From Burkholderiales bacterium (lineage in GTDB: Bacteria > Pseudomonadota > Gammaproteobacteria > Burkholderiales > Burkholderiaceae_C), in contig JAECRL010000002.1 in assembly GCA_016000265.1 (NCBI GenBank), positions 248,001-312,000 on the forward strand: a stretch of 64,000 nucleotides of DNA, in the 5' to 3' direction. Below the pieces are notes generated by a model. It saw nothing but the letters and a program-made list of their open reading frames with translations. It did no database searches and was not told the origin of the DNA. The position numbers and the translations under genes were made by a program. Position 1 is the first letter of the stretch. Each line of letters opens with the position of its first letter. This document shows positions 17,335 to 25,862 of the stretch, piece after piece.

Positions 17335-19391
17335 GAAGGCGTGGACGAATCGGGAGGGGTCGCATCGGCGTCGCCGACGTCGATGGCCAGCGTCAGCGGC
17401 CCTGCATTGTCCAGCACCTCGGCGTCGTCTTCCTCTTCCGATTCACCCTCGGTCGGCGCCGTTTCATCCAGGCGGGCGACGACGCTGGCGTGCACGTCCA
17501 GGGTCAGCAGGTCCACCCCGGTGACGCGCACGCGCACCTTGGCGTGGCGCGGCAGGTTGTCGGCACCGATGGCCTTGAAGACCAGGGGCAGGGTGTCGGC
17601 GCGCACCAGGCCGTTGACCATGACGGCGCAGTCCAGCTCGCAGAGGCCTTCCTGGCCCAGGTGCTTGAGCGTCCAGTAGCGCTCCATGCTCGACTGGAAG
17701 CCGTTGTAGGCGCTGTAGGCCCCGTCGAAGTTGGAGATGACGGCGAAGAGCTCGGCGTCTTTGGGCTTGAAGGGCGCGACCAGCGCGGCGGTGCGGCCGT
17801 TCTTGGCGCAGGCGATGATCTGCCACTGGTTGACCAGGTCGACGTAGCGGCGCAGCGGCGAGGTGGCCCAGGTGTACTGCGCCACGCCCATGCCGGCGTG
17901 CGGCGCGGGCTTGGTGCCCATGCGCACCTTGATGCCGGGCTGCAGGCTGGCCTGGCTGCGGTAGATGCCGGGCACGCCGAGTTCGGCCAGCCAGCCGCCC
18001 CAGGTGCTGTTGGCCAGGATCATGGCTTCGGCCACGATGAGGTCGAGCGCCGAGCCGCGCTGGCGCGTGCCGATGAGCACCTGCTCGTTGCCTTGGGGCT
18101 CGATGCCGTCGCTCATGGTGTTGACGCCGTGGGCGTCGATGAGCTTGAAGCTGTAATCGGGGCGGTTGAAGGTCTCGGGCTTGCCGCGCACCTCTTCGCG
18201 CTTGAGCTTGAGGTGCTGGGCGAGGCGGAAGGCGAAGGCCAGCTCGGGCGCGAAGGCGTAGTCGGCCGGGGCCTCGCCCGTCAGCGTGGCGTTGGTGATG
18301 ACGCCGTCGAGCTGGTCGTGGCGCAGGTTGGCTGCGATCGGCACGCGCTCCAGCTTGGTTTCGCTGCCCTTGCGCTCCAGCGTGGCTTCGTCGAAGGTGA
18401 CGTAGAGCGAGACCGCCGGGCAGTCGCGGCCTTCGATCAGCGTGTAGGCCTGCACCACCTCGTCGGGCAGCATGGTGATCTTGTGGCCGGGCATGTAGAC
18501 GGTCGACATGCGCGCGCGGCCGAGCTGGTCCACCGGCGTGCCCGGGGCGATGGCCAGGCCCGGTGCGGCGATGTGGATGCCGTAGGTGACGGTGCCGGTG
18601 CCCAGGCCCTGCACGGACAGGGCGTCGTCGATCTCCGTGGTCATGGAGTCGTCGATGGAGAAGGCCCGCACCGATGCCAGCGGCAGCTCGTCCTTGACGG
18701 GCGGTGCGTCCAGGGCCGGGAAGCCTGTGCCCTTGGGGAAGTGCTCGAACAGGAAGCGCTTGTAGTGGAACTGGTAAGGGCTGTCGATGGCGCCGGCGTC
18801 TTTGAGCAGGTCCAGCGGGGCGCGCTGCGTGGCCTTGGCGGCCTCGACCACGGCCTTGTAGGCCGGGCCGTTCTTGTCGGGCTTGAAGAGGATCTTGTAG
18901 AGCTCTTCCTTGATGGCGGGCGGGCAGGTGCCGGCGCCCAGCTCCTGGGCCCATTGCTCGATCTGCAGGGCCTGTTGCTTCTTGCGCTCGATGGCCACCA
19001 GGGCCTGCTTGAGGATGTCTTCGGGCGCCTTTTTGAAGCGGCCCTTGCCGCGGCGGTGGAAGTAGTGCGGGGTCTCGAACAGGCGCATGAGCATGGCGGC
19101 CTGCTGCACGGCGTCGGCGCTGGCGCTGAAGTACTCGCGGGCCAGGTCGTCAAAGCCGAACTCGTCTTCGGGGGCGACTTCCCAGATCAGGTCGACGTCG
19201 ATGTCGTTGACCTGTGCGGCGGCCTGCGCCAGCAAGTCGGTGGGGGCCGGCTTGGCGAACTTGATGAGCACGTTGGCGGCTTTCACCTTCACGCGCTTGC
19301 CGGAGTCGAGCTCGATCTGCATCGAGGCGTCGGCTTCGGTCATCACACGGCCGGCCAGGAATTTCCCGGCGTCGTCAAACAGGGCAAACAT
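17319..19391 (-). CDS. RNase II/RNB-domain exoribonuclease
   Basis: 3'-5' processive exoribonuclease of the RNB family, 690 residues. The catalytic signature is in the centre: SIDDSMTTEIDDALSV, with the aspartates that hold magnesium. Further conserved segments are HIAAPGLAI, STVYMPGHKITMLP and TSPLRRYVDLVNQ. The N-terminal 200 residues replace the usual cold-shock domains of E. coli RNase II with a divergent helical region. The last 45 residues are strongly acidic (EGESEEEDDAEVLD). This is the Burkholderiales type found upstream of tonB-aroE. The RNB assignment is certain, the exact subfamily name less so. Confidence 0.93.
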   Translation of the reverse strand: MFALFDDAGKFLAGRVMTEADASMQIELDSGKRVKVKAANVLIKFAKPAPTDLLAQAAAQVNDIDVDLIWEVAPEDEFGFDDLAREYFSASADAVQQAAMLMRLFETPHYFHRRGKGRFKKAPEDILKQALVAIERKKQQALQIEQWAQELGAGTCPPAIKEELYKILFKPDKNGPAYKAVVEAAKATQRAPLDLLKDAGAIDSPYQFHYKRFLFEHFPKGTGFPALDAPPVKDELPLASVRAFSIDDSMTTEIDDALSVQGLGTGTVTYGIHIAAPGLAIAPGTPVDQLGRARMSTVYMPGHKITMLPDEVVQAYTLIEGRDCPAVSLYVTFDEATLERKGSETKLERVPIAANLRHDQLDGVITNATLTGEAPADYAFAPELAFAFRLAQHLKLKREEVRGKPETFNRPDYSFKLIDAHGVNTMSDGIEPQGNEQVLIGTRQRGSALDLIVAEAMILANSTWGGWLAELGVPGIYRSQASLQPGIKVRMGTKPAPHAGMGVAQYTWATSPLRRYVDLVNQWQIIACAKNGRTAALVAPFKPKDAELFAVISNFDGAYSAYNGFQSSMERYWTLKHLGQEGLCELDCAVMVNGLVRADTLPLVFKAIGADNLPRHAKVRVRVTGVDLLTLDVHASVVARLDETAPTEGESEEEDDAEVLDNAGPLTLAIDVGDADATPPDSSTPSCPPA

Positions 19392-19542
19392 GGATCAGGG
19401 GGCTGGGGTGTCTGGACCGCGATTGTCCCACTTCGTTGCGCCGGGGGTGGGGCCGTCCGGCGGCCTCGTGGAAAGCGTGACGGATGTGGGCCATTCGGCA
19501 GGTTTGAGCATGACACGCTCACTCAAGGGGCTGTGAGCCGGC

Positions 19543-19558
19543 TGGCGCGTCGATAGCA
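19543..19558 (+). promoter_or_regulatory. Predicted sigma-54 (-24/-12) promoter
   Basis: TGGCGCGTCGATAGCA fits TGGCACG-N4-TTGCA with two substitutions. The essential GG (19544-19545) and GC (19556-19557) are exactly 10 nt apart. It lies 43 bp before the ATG of the PEP-CTERM gene at 19601, almost the same spacing as the site at 2977. Confidence 0.68.
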
Positions 19559-19600
19559 TCGGCTTCAGCTCACCTCACGTTCGTTTTCAGGAGTTCCACC

Positions 19601-19870
19601 ATGCATCGCCGCCTGCACACCGCGTCTTTCCTGGCCTTGCTGCTGGCTTCGGCTTCGGCGCTGGCCGCCCCGCCCGAGGGCAAGGGCAAGCCCGCTGAGC
19701 CGCCCGCCCATGGCAGCTTCAACGCCGCGATCCAGGGCGTGCAGAACTCCGACGACCAATCGGTGCTGCACCAGTCTGTGTCCGAGATCCCCGAGCCGGG
19801 TGGCGTGGCCCTGGTGGCCGCGGGCGCGGTGGTGGTCGGCCTGGCGGTGCGCCGCCGTCGCAAGGGCTGA
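19601..19870 (+). CDS. Small PEP-CTERM sorting-domain protein
   Basis: An 89-residue exported protein. Signal peptide: residues 1-23 (cleavage after ALAA). A short polar middle of only about 40 residues (Lys/Pro-rich, then NSDDQSVLHQSVS) follows. The sorting tail is IPEPGG plus a hydrophobic segment and RRRRKG. It is close to the minimum size for a PEP-CTERM substrate, so after processing little more than a 35-residue peptide would remain. A ribosome site (CAGGAG) sits 8 bp before the ATG and a sigma-54 promoter match 43 bp before it. No exosortase is nearby. Confidence 0.88.
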   Translation: MHRRLHTASFLALLLASASALAAPPEGKGKPAEPPAHGSFNAAIQGVQNSDDQSVLHQSVSEIPEPGGVALVAAGAVVVGLAVRRRRKG

Positions 19871-19893
19871 GCGGCCCTGTTTCATCCGGGGCG

Positions 19894-20505
19894 TCACCCT
19901 GATGAGGGGGCGTCCCAGCCCAGCCAGCGCATCAAGCCCGGCAGGTGCGCGTCGAAGTCGCTGACGGCGTGGTCGCTGCCCTCCAGCAGGGTGACCTGCG
20001 CGCCCTGGTGGTGGCTGAGCATCTCGCGCCAGTCCAGCACCTCGTCACCCTGGGCGATCAGGGCCCATTGGCGCTGCGGGTGGGCGATGGGGTAAGGATT
20101 GAGGGCCTCGAGTTCGGCGATGAACTCGGGGCGGAAGAAAAACCGCTCGCCCGGGTCGTGGAAAGCGGTTTGCTCGCCGATGTGGCGCGCCAGGTCCCGC
20201 GCGGGCTGCACCGCGGGGTTGATGACCGCCGAGCGCCAGCCTTTTTCCTGCGCCAGCACCGTGGCGTAGAAGCCCCCCAGAGACGAGCCGATGACCACGC
20301 TGGTGTGCGCTGGCCAGTGCGCCGTGAGGGCGCGCAGCTCGGCCAGGGCCTGGGCCGGGGAGGGCGGCAGCTGAGGGCTGCACCACACGATGTTTTCGCC
20401 CTGCTCCTGCAGGCGCCGCACGGCCGCCTCGAGCATCTGAGCCTTGGTCGAGCGCGGCGAGGAGCGAAAGCCGTGGAGGTAGAGCAGGTGGGTGGGGGCG
20501 GGCAT
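19894..20505 (-). CDS. YqiA/YcfP-type alpha/beta-hydrolase (esterase)
   Basis: A 203-residue serine hydrolase of the UPF0227/YqiA type, active on short acyl esters in E. coli. Evidence: YLHGF near the N-terminus (oxyanion region), the nucleophile elbow GSSLGG, and a late acidic residue and histidine (GDEVLDW, GSDHAVSDF) completing the triad. No signal peptide, so cytoplasmic. Convergent with the PEP-CTERM gene, 23 bp between stops. The physiological substrate is unknown. Confidence 0.88.
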   Translation of the reverse strand: MPAPTHLLYLHGFRSSPRSTKAQMLEAAVRRLQEQGENIVWCSPQLPPSPAQALAELRALTAHWPAHTSVVIGSSLGGFYATVLAQEKGWRSAVINPAVQPARDLARHIGEQTAFHDPGERFFFRPEFIAELEALNPYPIAHPQRQWALIAQGDEVLDWREMLSHHQGAQVTLLEGSDHAVSDFDAHLPGLMRWLGWDAPSSG

Positions 20506-20542
20506 GCCCCGATTGGACCCGGGGCCTGGGCCCCGGTCAAGC

Positions 20543-21688
20543 TCACTCGCCGGCCACGAAGGCGTCGCGCGCCTGCTTGGCCAGGAAGGGTTGGTCGCTG
20601 AAGAAGCCGTCCATGCCCAGCTTCAGGAAGGCCTTGATCTGGCCGGCCATGTCGCCCAGGTCGGCGGGGTTGGCGCTGCTGTCGAACTCGTTGGGCAAGA
20701 AGGCGTTTTCGGCGCGGAAGGTCCAGCCGTGCACGATCAGGCCGGCGGCGTGGGCGTCTTGCACCAGCGTGGTCGGGGTGCCCAGGCGGCCACCCACCAG
20801 CGGGATCATCAGGTTGGTGTTGGCGCCGATGCCGTCGGCGTAGGTGGCGATTTCGCGCAGGCCTTCGGGCTTGGCCAGGTCGGCGTAGGTGCGGGCGTCG
20901 CCCTTGACGACGAAGTCATAGGGCTTGCCAGCGCCGCTCAGCAGCTGGGCCAGCGGCACGCGGGTCATCTTGGCCAGGTCCTTGAGGTTGCTGACCTCGA
21001 AGGACTGGATGATCACCGGCGAGGTCTTGTGCTTGTAGCCGAAGCGGTGCAGCGTGCGCACCAGCGGCTCTTCCAGCGACAGGCCGATGCCGTCGAAGAA
21101 GGTGGGGTGCTTGGTCTCGGGGTACACGCCGATGGGCTTGAGCTTCAGCACGGCCTTCCAGCCACCGCTGGCCAGGGCCTGCTGGCGACGGCGTTCGTTG
21201 GCCTGGTCCACGAGCTTGAGGACCTCTTCCAGCGTGGGCACCTCGAACATGCCGTCGAAGCGGGTGTTGTTCGTGCGCAGGGCGGGCAGGCGCTCTTTGG
21301 CGCGCAGGGTCTTGAGCTCGGCGAGGGTGAAGTCTTCGGTGAACCAGCCGGTGATGCTGACGCCGTCGATGAGCTTGGTGGTCTTGCGGCTGGCGAACTC
21401 GGGGCGGTCCATCACGTCGGTGGTGGCTTCGCGCACGCTGCCGTCGGCGTTGACGATGGCGATGGCGTTTTCGTGGCGGGCCACGAGCACGCCGTCTTGC
21501 GTGATGACGAGGTCGGGCTCGACGTAGTCGGCGCCTTGTTCGATGGCCAGCCAGTAGGCGGCCAGGGTGTGCTCGGGCACGTAGCCGGAGGCGCCGCGGT
21601 GGGCGATGACCAGGGGCTGGGCGGGGGCGGCGTGGCTGGTGAGGGCCGCGGCGGCCAGGGCGAGGGCGGTCAGGGTGCGCAGGGACAT
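20543..21688 (-). CDS. glpQ: Periplasmic glycerophosphodiester phosphodiesterase
   Basis: Hydrolyses glycerophosphodiesters (deacylated phospholipids) to glycerol-3-phosphate and an alcohol in the periplasm. 381 residues. The start at 21688 gives a signal peptide (MSLRTLTALALAAAALTSHA); an upstream ATG would add a cysteine-containing stretch with no export logic. The GDPD TIM-barrel motifs are clear: IAHRGASGYVPEHT, ADYVEPDLV, TQDGVLVARHE. Length and long internal insertions match the GlpQ class rather than the shorter cytoplasmic UgpQ. Divergent from gspG, 172 bp apart. Confidence 0.93.
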   Translation of the reverse strand: MSLRTLTALALAAAALTSHAAPAQPLVIAHRGASGYVPEHTLAAYWLAIEQGADYVEPDLVITQDGVLVARHENAIAIVNADGSVREATTDVMDRPEFASRKTTKLIDGVSITGWFTEDFTLAELKTLRAKERLPALRTNNTRFDGMFEVPTLEEVLKLVDQANERRRQQALASGGWKAVLKLKPIGVYPETKHPTFFDGIGLSLEEPLVRTLHRFGYKHKTSPVIIQSFEVSNLKDLAKMTRVPLAQLLSGAGKPYDFVVKGDARTYADLAKPEGLREIATYADGIGANTNLMIPLVGGRLGTPTTLVQDAHAAGLIVHGWTFRAENAFLPNEFDSSANPADLGDMAGQIKAFLKLGMDGFFSDQPFLAKQARDAFVAGE

Positions 21689-21860
21689 GCGGGGAGCTCC
21701 GGGGTGCGGTTGGGAACAACGCATGCAGCGTAGGCCGGGGATGTGTCTCGTCCGTGAACGGGGGGTGGTCTCGATGCCTGTCACAAAGCTGTCAGCAATG
21801 GGCCAATAGGATCATGGTTGTTGCGGCTTCAGGCTTGAAGCGGCTGGAAGGATTCCCCCG

Positions 21861-22370
21861 ATGAACACGCGTCAAGCGCCCCGCTGTGGGGTGCAGGCTG
21901 AACTCGTCCCTGTTGTTTCGGTTGCCGAACGGTCGGTGACGGGGTCTGCCCGTGGTTTCGCCCGCGGTCCCTCCCGTGGCTTCACCCTGCTGGAGTTGCT
22001 GGTGGTGCTGGTCATCATCGGTTTGCTGGCGGGCTACGTGGGCCCGCAGTTCTTCAAGCAGATCGGCAAGTCGGAGAGCAAGACGGCCGCGGCCCAGCTC
22101 GACGCACTCGGCAAGGCGCTCGACCAGTATCGGCTGGACACGGGGCGCTACCCCAGCAGCGAGCAGGGCTTGGGGGCGCTGTGGGTCAAGCCCGCCGACG
22201 AGTCGCGCTGGTGGGGCCCCTACCTGCGCAAGGCCCCACCGAAGGACCCGTGGGGCCGCGAGTACCAGTACAAGGCCCCCGGCCAGCACGGTGACTACGA
22301 CCTGTTCTCGCTGGGCAAGGACGGCCGCGAGGGCGGCGCCGGCGAAGACCAGGACGTCACCAACTGGTGA
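21861..22370 (+). CDS. Major pseudopilin GspG-like (first gene of secretion locus)
   Basis: Forms the pseudopilus of a type II secretion-like machine. 169 residues. The prepilin peptidase site is SRG|FTLLELLVV with Glu at +5, followed by a hydrophobic helix. The C-terminal domain has the GspG features GRYPSSEQGLGAL, DPWGREYQY and DYDLFSLGKDG. The leader before the cleavage site is unusually long, about 40 residues. ATG 21861 is nevertheless supported by GGAAGGA ending 8 bp upstream. It opens a co-directional run of genes that overlap or abut from here to 31393. Confidence 0.9.
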   Translation: MNTRQAPRCGVQAELVPVVSVAERSVTGSARGFARGPSRGFTLLELLVVLVIIGLLAGYVGPQFFKQIGKSESKTAAAQLDALGKALDQYRLDTGRYPSSEQGLGALWVKPADESRWWGPYLRKAPPKDPWGREYQYKAPGQHGDYDLFSLGKDGREGGAGEDQDVTNW

Positions 22371-22381
22371 GGGCGCGCGAC

Positions 22382-23470
22382 ATGAACCGACCGGTTGCTC
22401 AGGGTGGTGCGAACTGGCTGAGCCGGCCCCTCACGCGGCGCGGTGCCGAGTTCCCTCGGCGCCTGTTCTGCCAGGAGCTGGCGGTGCTGCTGGACGCGGG
22501 CATCCCGCTGTACGAGGCGCTGACCACGCTGCGCGAGAAGGAGGAGTCCGCCGACGTGGCGCGGGTGTTGTCGACCTTGACGGCGGCTTTGGCCGAAGGG
22601 CGCACGCTGTCGCAGGCGATGCGCGCGCAGCCTCAGGCCTTCAGCTCGCTGTTGATCGCGTCCATCGAGGCCAGCCAGCGCACGGGGCAGACGCCGCAGG
22701 CTTTGCGCCAGCACGCCGCTTACCTGGCGTGGTTGACGGGCCTGCGCGACAAGCTGGTGAGCGCGGCCATCTACCCGGCCATCCTGATCGGCGCGAGCCT
22801 GTTGGTGATGACCTTCCTGACCATCTTCGTGGTGCCGCGCTTCGCCGAGATCTACGAGGGCATGGGCGGGGAGCTGCCGTTCCTGTCGGGCCTGCTGCTG
22901 CGCATGGGCAGCGCCGTGGGCGAGCACCCCTGGCTGGCGCTGGGCACCGTGGTGTCCCTGTGCGCGGGCGTGGTCGTGGCCTGGCGGGCGCCTGCGGTGC
23001 GCGCCGCGGCCTCGGCCCGTTTGTGGAAGATGCCGGTCATCGGGCCGCGCTTGCGCCTCATCGAGCTGGCCTCGCTGTACCGCACGCTGGGCCTGTTGCT
23101 GCAGGCCGGCGTGGCCGTGGTGCCGGCGCTGGAGGCGTCGGTGGAGCTGGTGGGGCCGTCGCTGCGGCCGTCCTTGTTGCAGGCCATGAAGCGGGTGCGT
23201 GAAGGCGCGCGCTTGTCGGACGCGATGCACCGCCACCAGCTGAGCACGCCGGTGTCGCTGCGCATGATGCGCGTGGGCGAGCAGACCGGCGAGCTGGGCC
23301 CGATGCTGGAGCGCGCGGCGACCTTCTACGACGAGGAGCTGGCCCGCTTCACCGAGTGGGTCGGCAAGGTGGTGAGCCCGGCGCTGATGTTGATCATGGG
23401 CGTGCTGATCGGCGGCATCGTGGTCCTGATGTACCTGCCCATCTTCCAGGTGGCGGAGCAGATCCAGTGA
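22382..23470 (+). CDS. GspF/PilC-family inner-membrane platform protein
   Basis: Polytopic platform that couples the assembly ATPase to pseudopilin assembly. 362 residues with the duplicated T2SSF domain: each half has the LxxLLxAGxPLxxAL-like segment (LAVLLDAGIPLYEAL; LGLLLQAGVAVVPAL). TM helices occur near the middle and at the C-terminus (MLIMGVLIGGIVVLMYLP). ATG 22382 is chosen; a GTG at 22367 overlapping the gspG stop is possible. Its stop overlaps the GTG/ATG start area of the ATPase gene. Confidence 0.93.
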   Translation: MNRPVAQGGANWLSRPLTRRGAEFPRRLFCQELAVLLDAGIPLYEALTTLREKEESADVARVLSTLTAALAEGRTLSQAMRAQPQAFSSLLIASIEASQRTGQTPQALRQHAAYLAWLTGLRDKLVSAAIYPAILIGASLLVMTFLTIFVVPRFAEIYEGMGGELPFLSGLLLRMGSAVGEHPWLALGTVVSLCAGVVVAWRAPAVRAAASARLWKMPVIGPRLRLIELASLYRTLGLLLQAGVAVVPALEASVELVGPSLRPSLLQAMKRVREGARLSDAMHRHQLSTPVSLRMMRVGEQTGELGPMLERAATFYDEELARFTEWVGKVVSPALMLIMGVLIGGIVVLMYLPIFQVAEQIQ

Positions 23471-23475
23471 GCGCG

Positions 23476-25074
23476 ATGGACGTGGTCGATGGCCAGCTGA
23501 ACGGCAAATCGGCATTCATGCCGGACCTCATGCCGGACCTCATGCCGGACTTCATGCTGGAGTGCACGCCCGACTGGCGCGTGTGGCCGCTGGCGCGGGC
23601 CTTGCGCCTGCGCGTGGTGGTGGCGCGCGACGAACGCGGCCAGCTCTGGGCCTTGGGCACGCAGGTCGATGACGTGCTGCTGCGCGAGGCCGTTGCCCGC
23701 AGCGTGCCCCAGCCTTTGCGATGGCGCCAAGTGCACGAAGACACGCTGGCGCTGTGGCTGGCGCAGGGCGAGCAGGCCTTCGAGGCCCGTGGTGCCTTGC
23801 TGGGCTCGACGACCACCGAAGGCTCGGGCGAAGGCGGTGCCCACGTGCACGCCTTGTCGGTGGACACCATCACGCGCGAGACCAGCCAGGTCGTGCGCCT
23901 GCTCGACGCCACCTTGTTCGACGCGCTCAAGGCCCAGGCCAGCGACCTGCACCTGGAGTCCACCGCCACGGGCATGGTCATCCGACACCGGCTTGATGGC
24001 GTCATGGTGCCGGTGGGCGACGTGGGCTCGCGCGAGGTGGCCGAGCAACTCGTCTCGCGCCTGAAGGTGATGGCCGAGCTCGACATCGGCGAGCGCCGCC
24101 TGCCACAGGACGGGCGCTTCAAGTTGCGCGTGCAGCAGTCGGCCGACAGCGGCGTGCGGGAGGTGGACTTCCGCGTCTCCATCATGCCCAGCAGCTTCGG
24201 CGAAGACGCGGTGCTGCGCATCCTGGACCGCTCGCGCCTGTCCGAGGAGGCCCAGGCCTTGAGCCTGGAAGGCCTGGGCTTCGACGCCGACGACGCGGCC
24301 GTGGTGCGCCGCCTGGCGCGCAAGCCCTACGGCCTGCTGCTGGTGACCGGCCCCACGGGCAGCGGCAAGACGACCACGCTGTATGCGGTGGTGCAAGAGA
24401 TCAACGACGGCGCCGACAAGATCATCACCATCGAAGACCCGGTGGAGTACCAACTCGGCGGCGTGGTGCAGATCCCCGTCAACGAGAAGAAGGGGCTGAC
24501 GTTCGCGCGCGGCCTGCGCAGCATCCTGCGCCACGACCCCGACCGCGTGATGGTCGGCGAGATCCGCGACGCCGAGACCGCGCAGATCGCCTCGCAGGCC
24601 GCCTTGACGGGCCACCTGGTGCTGTCGACCATCCACGCCAACAACGTCTTCGACGTGGTGGGGCGTTTCATGCACATGGGCGTGGACCTCTACAACATGG
24701 TCTCGGCCCTCAATGGCGTGGTGGCCCAGCGCCTGATGCGCAAGCTGTGCGTGCACTGCGCCCAACCGTGGCAGCCCACGGGCTCCGACCTGCGCGCTGC
24801 GCAACTGCCGCTGGACTCGCAAGGCCGCTTCATGCGCGCGGTCGGCTGCCCCCACTGTCGTGGCACGGGCTACCGCGGCCGCAAGGCCATCTCCGAGATC
24901 CTGCTGATGGACGACACCTTGCGCGACCTCATCGTCACGCGCGCCTCGCTCATCCAGGTCAAGGCCCACGCGCGCGCCAGCGGCACCCGGCTGCTGCGCG
25001 AGGCGGCGCTGGCCACCGTGCTGCGGGGCGAATCCAGCATCGACGAACTCAACCGCGTGACCCTGGCCGAATGA
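23476..25074 (+). CDS. GspE/PilB-family assembly ATPase
   Basis: Hexameric cytoplasmic ATPase driving pseudopilus assembly. 532 residues. Walker A is GPTGSGKT (292-299), the Asp box is TIEDPVEYQL, Walker B is VMVGEIRD (about 358-365) and the His box is TGHLVLSTIHANN. Two zinc cysteine pairs are present, C425/C428 and C458/C461, as in GspE. The N-terminus carries three 12-bp repeats (MPDLMPDLMPDF). ATG 23476 is used; a GTG at 23467 overlapping the upstream stop is also possible, as are later ATGs within the repeats. The stop overlaps the next ATG. Confidence 0.93.
   Translation: MDVVDGQLNGKSAFMPDLMPDLMPDFMLECTPDWRVWPLARALRLRVVVARDERGQLWALGTQVDDVLLREAVARSVPQPLRWRQVHEDTLALWLAQGEQAFEARGALLGSTTTEGSGEGGAHVHALSVDTITRETSQVVRLLDATLFDALKAQASDLHLESTATGMVIRHRLDGVMVPVGDVGSREVAEQLVSRLKVMAELDIGERRLPQDGRFKLRVQQSADSGVREVDFRVSIMPSSFGEDAVLRILDRSRLSEEAQALSLEGLGFDADDAAVVRRLARKPYGLLLVTGPTGSGKTTTLYAVVQEINDGADKIITIEDPVEYQLGGVVQIPVNEKKGLTFARGLRSILRHDPDRVMVGEIRDAETAQIASQAALTGHLVLSTIHANNVFDVVGRFMHMGVDLYNMVSALNGVVAQRLMRKLCVHCAQPWQPTGSDLRAAQLPLDSQGRFMRAVGCPHCRGTGYRGRKAISEILLMDDTLRDLIVTRASLIQVKAHARASGTRLLREAALATVLRGESSIDELNRVTLAE
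23518..23553 (+). repeat. Three tandem 12-bp repeats in the ATPase gene
   Basis: ATGCCGGACCTC occurs twice and a third copy differs by one base (TTC for CTC). In frame they give MPDL-MPDL-MPDF and offer several in-frame ATG codons. Unit length divisible by three means copy-number change would alter length but not frame. Confidence 0.9.
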
Positions 25075-25862
25075 CCCCCGACGTGGACACCCCTTCCCGC
25101 CAGCCCGCCTGGTTGCAGCGCCTGCGAGTTCGGTGGCAGGTGCGCAGCGCCGTGCTGATGGCGCCGGCTCACGCCCCGGGCGACGCCGAGGCCATCGACG
25201 CGGGCGTGCAGGCCCTGAGCCAATGGGCGCAAGCCCACCCGGGGGCCTCGCTGGACCTTGGTTTGTCATCGCGCTGGTTGCTGTGCGCGGCCACACCAGA
25301 CGCCACCACCGCCGAGCAGGCCCTGCAGCTGGCGGGGCAGCAGTGGGTGCATTACCTTGGGCTGGATGAGGCGAGCCTGCAGGCCGATTGGGTGCTGCAG
25401 CCGGTGGTGAGCCCGCGCGTGCGCCTGGTGTGTGCCGTGCCACGCGCGTTGCTCGAGGGCCTCCACGAAGCCGCCGCCGAGCATGGCGTGCGCTTGCGGG
25501 CGGTCTTGCCTTGGTGGGCGTTTGGTTTGCAGGCGGCCTTGGACGAAGCCGCGCAGGTCGGCGACGCAGCGCCCGTGGGCCCGCTGAGCTGGTGCTGGGA
25601 CGAACCCGGCTGGCGCACGTGCGTGCAAGCCGTGAACACCGCGCGGACCGCAGGTGTGCCGGATTCGTCGTCGGTTGCCGCGTCGGGTTGGGTGGTCGAT
25701 CGCGTCTGGATGAGCGCACCCGATGGGGCCGCGGGCCCGATGGGCTCGGCGATGCCGGTGGCCAGCTTGCCCGCGGCGCCCGAGCACGCAGGTGGCCTGA
25801 CGCCGTCGTGGCTTTGCGAGGGCGATGCGGTCGCCGGGCTGTTGAATCGGAGGTCGGCATGA
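25071..25862 (+). CDS. PilM/GspL-like assembly protein (tentative)
   Basis: A 263-residue protein with no recognisable enzyme motif and no TM. Its place between the ATPase gene and a TM/coiled-coil protein matches that of PilM or MshI in type IV pilus loci, and of the cytoplasmic part of GspL in T2SS. The sequence is Ala/Trp-rich, with alternating strands and helices compatible with the actin-like PilM fold. The nucleotide-binding signatures are not obvious. ATG overlaps the ATPase stop (ATGA), and its own stop overlaps the next ATG, so translation is coupled. The assignment rests mostly on order. Confidence 0.5.
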   Translation: MTPDVDTPSRQPAWLQRLRVRWQVRSAVLMAPAHAPGDAEAIDAGVQALSQWAQAHPGASLDLGLSSRWLLCAATPDATTAEQALQLAGQQWVHYLGLDEASLQADWVLQPVVSPRVRLVCAVPRALLEGLHEAAAEHGVRLRAVLPWWAFGLQAALDEAAQVGDAAPVGPLSWCWDEPGWRTCVQAVNTARTAGVPDSSSVAASGWVVDRVWMSAPDGAAGPMGSAMPVASLPAAPEHAGGLTPSWLCEGDAVAGLLNRRSA

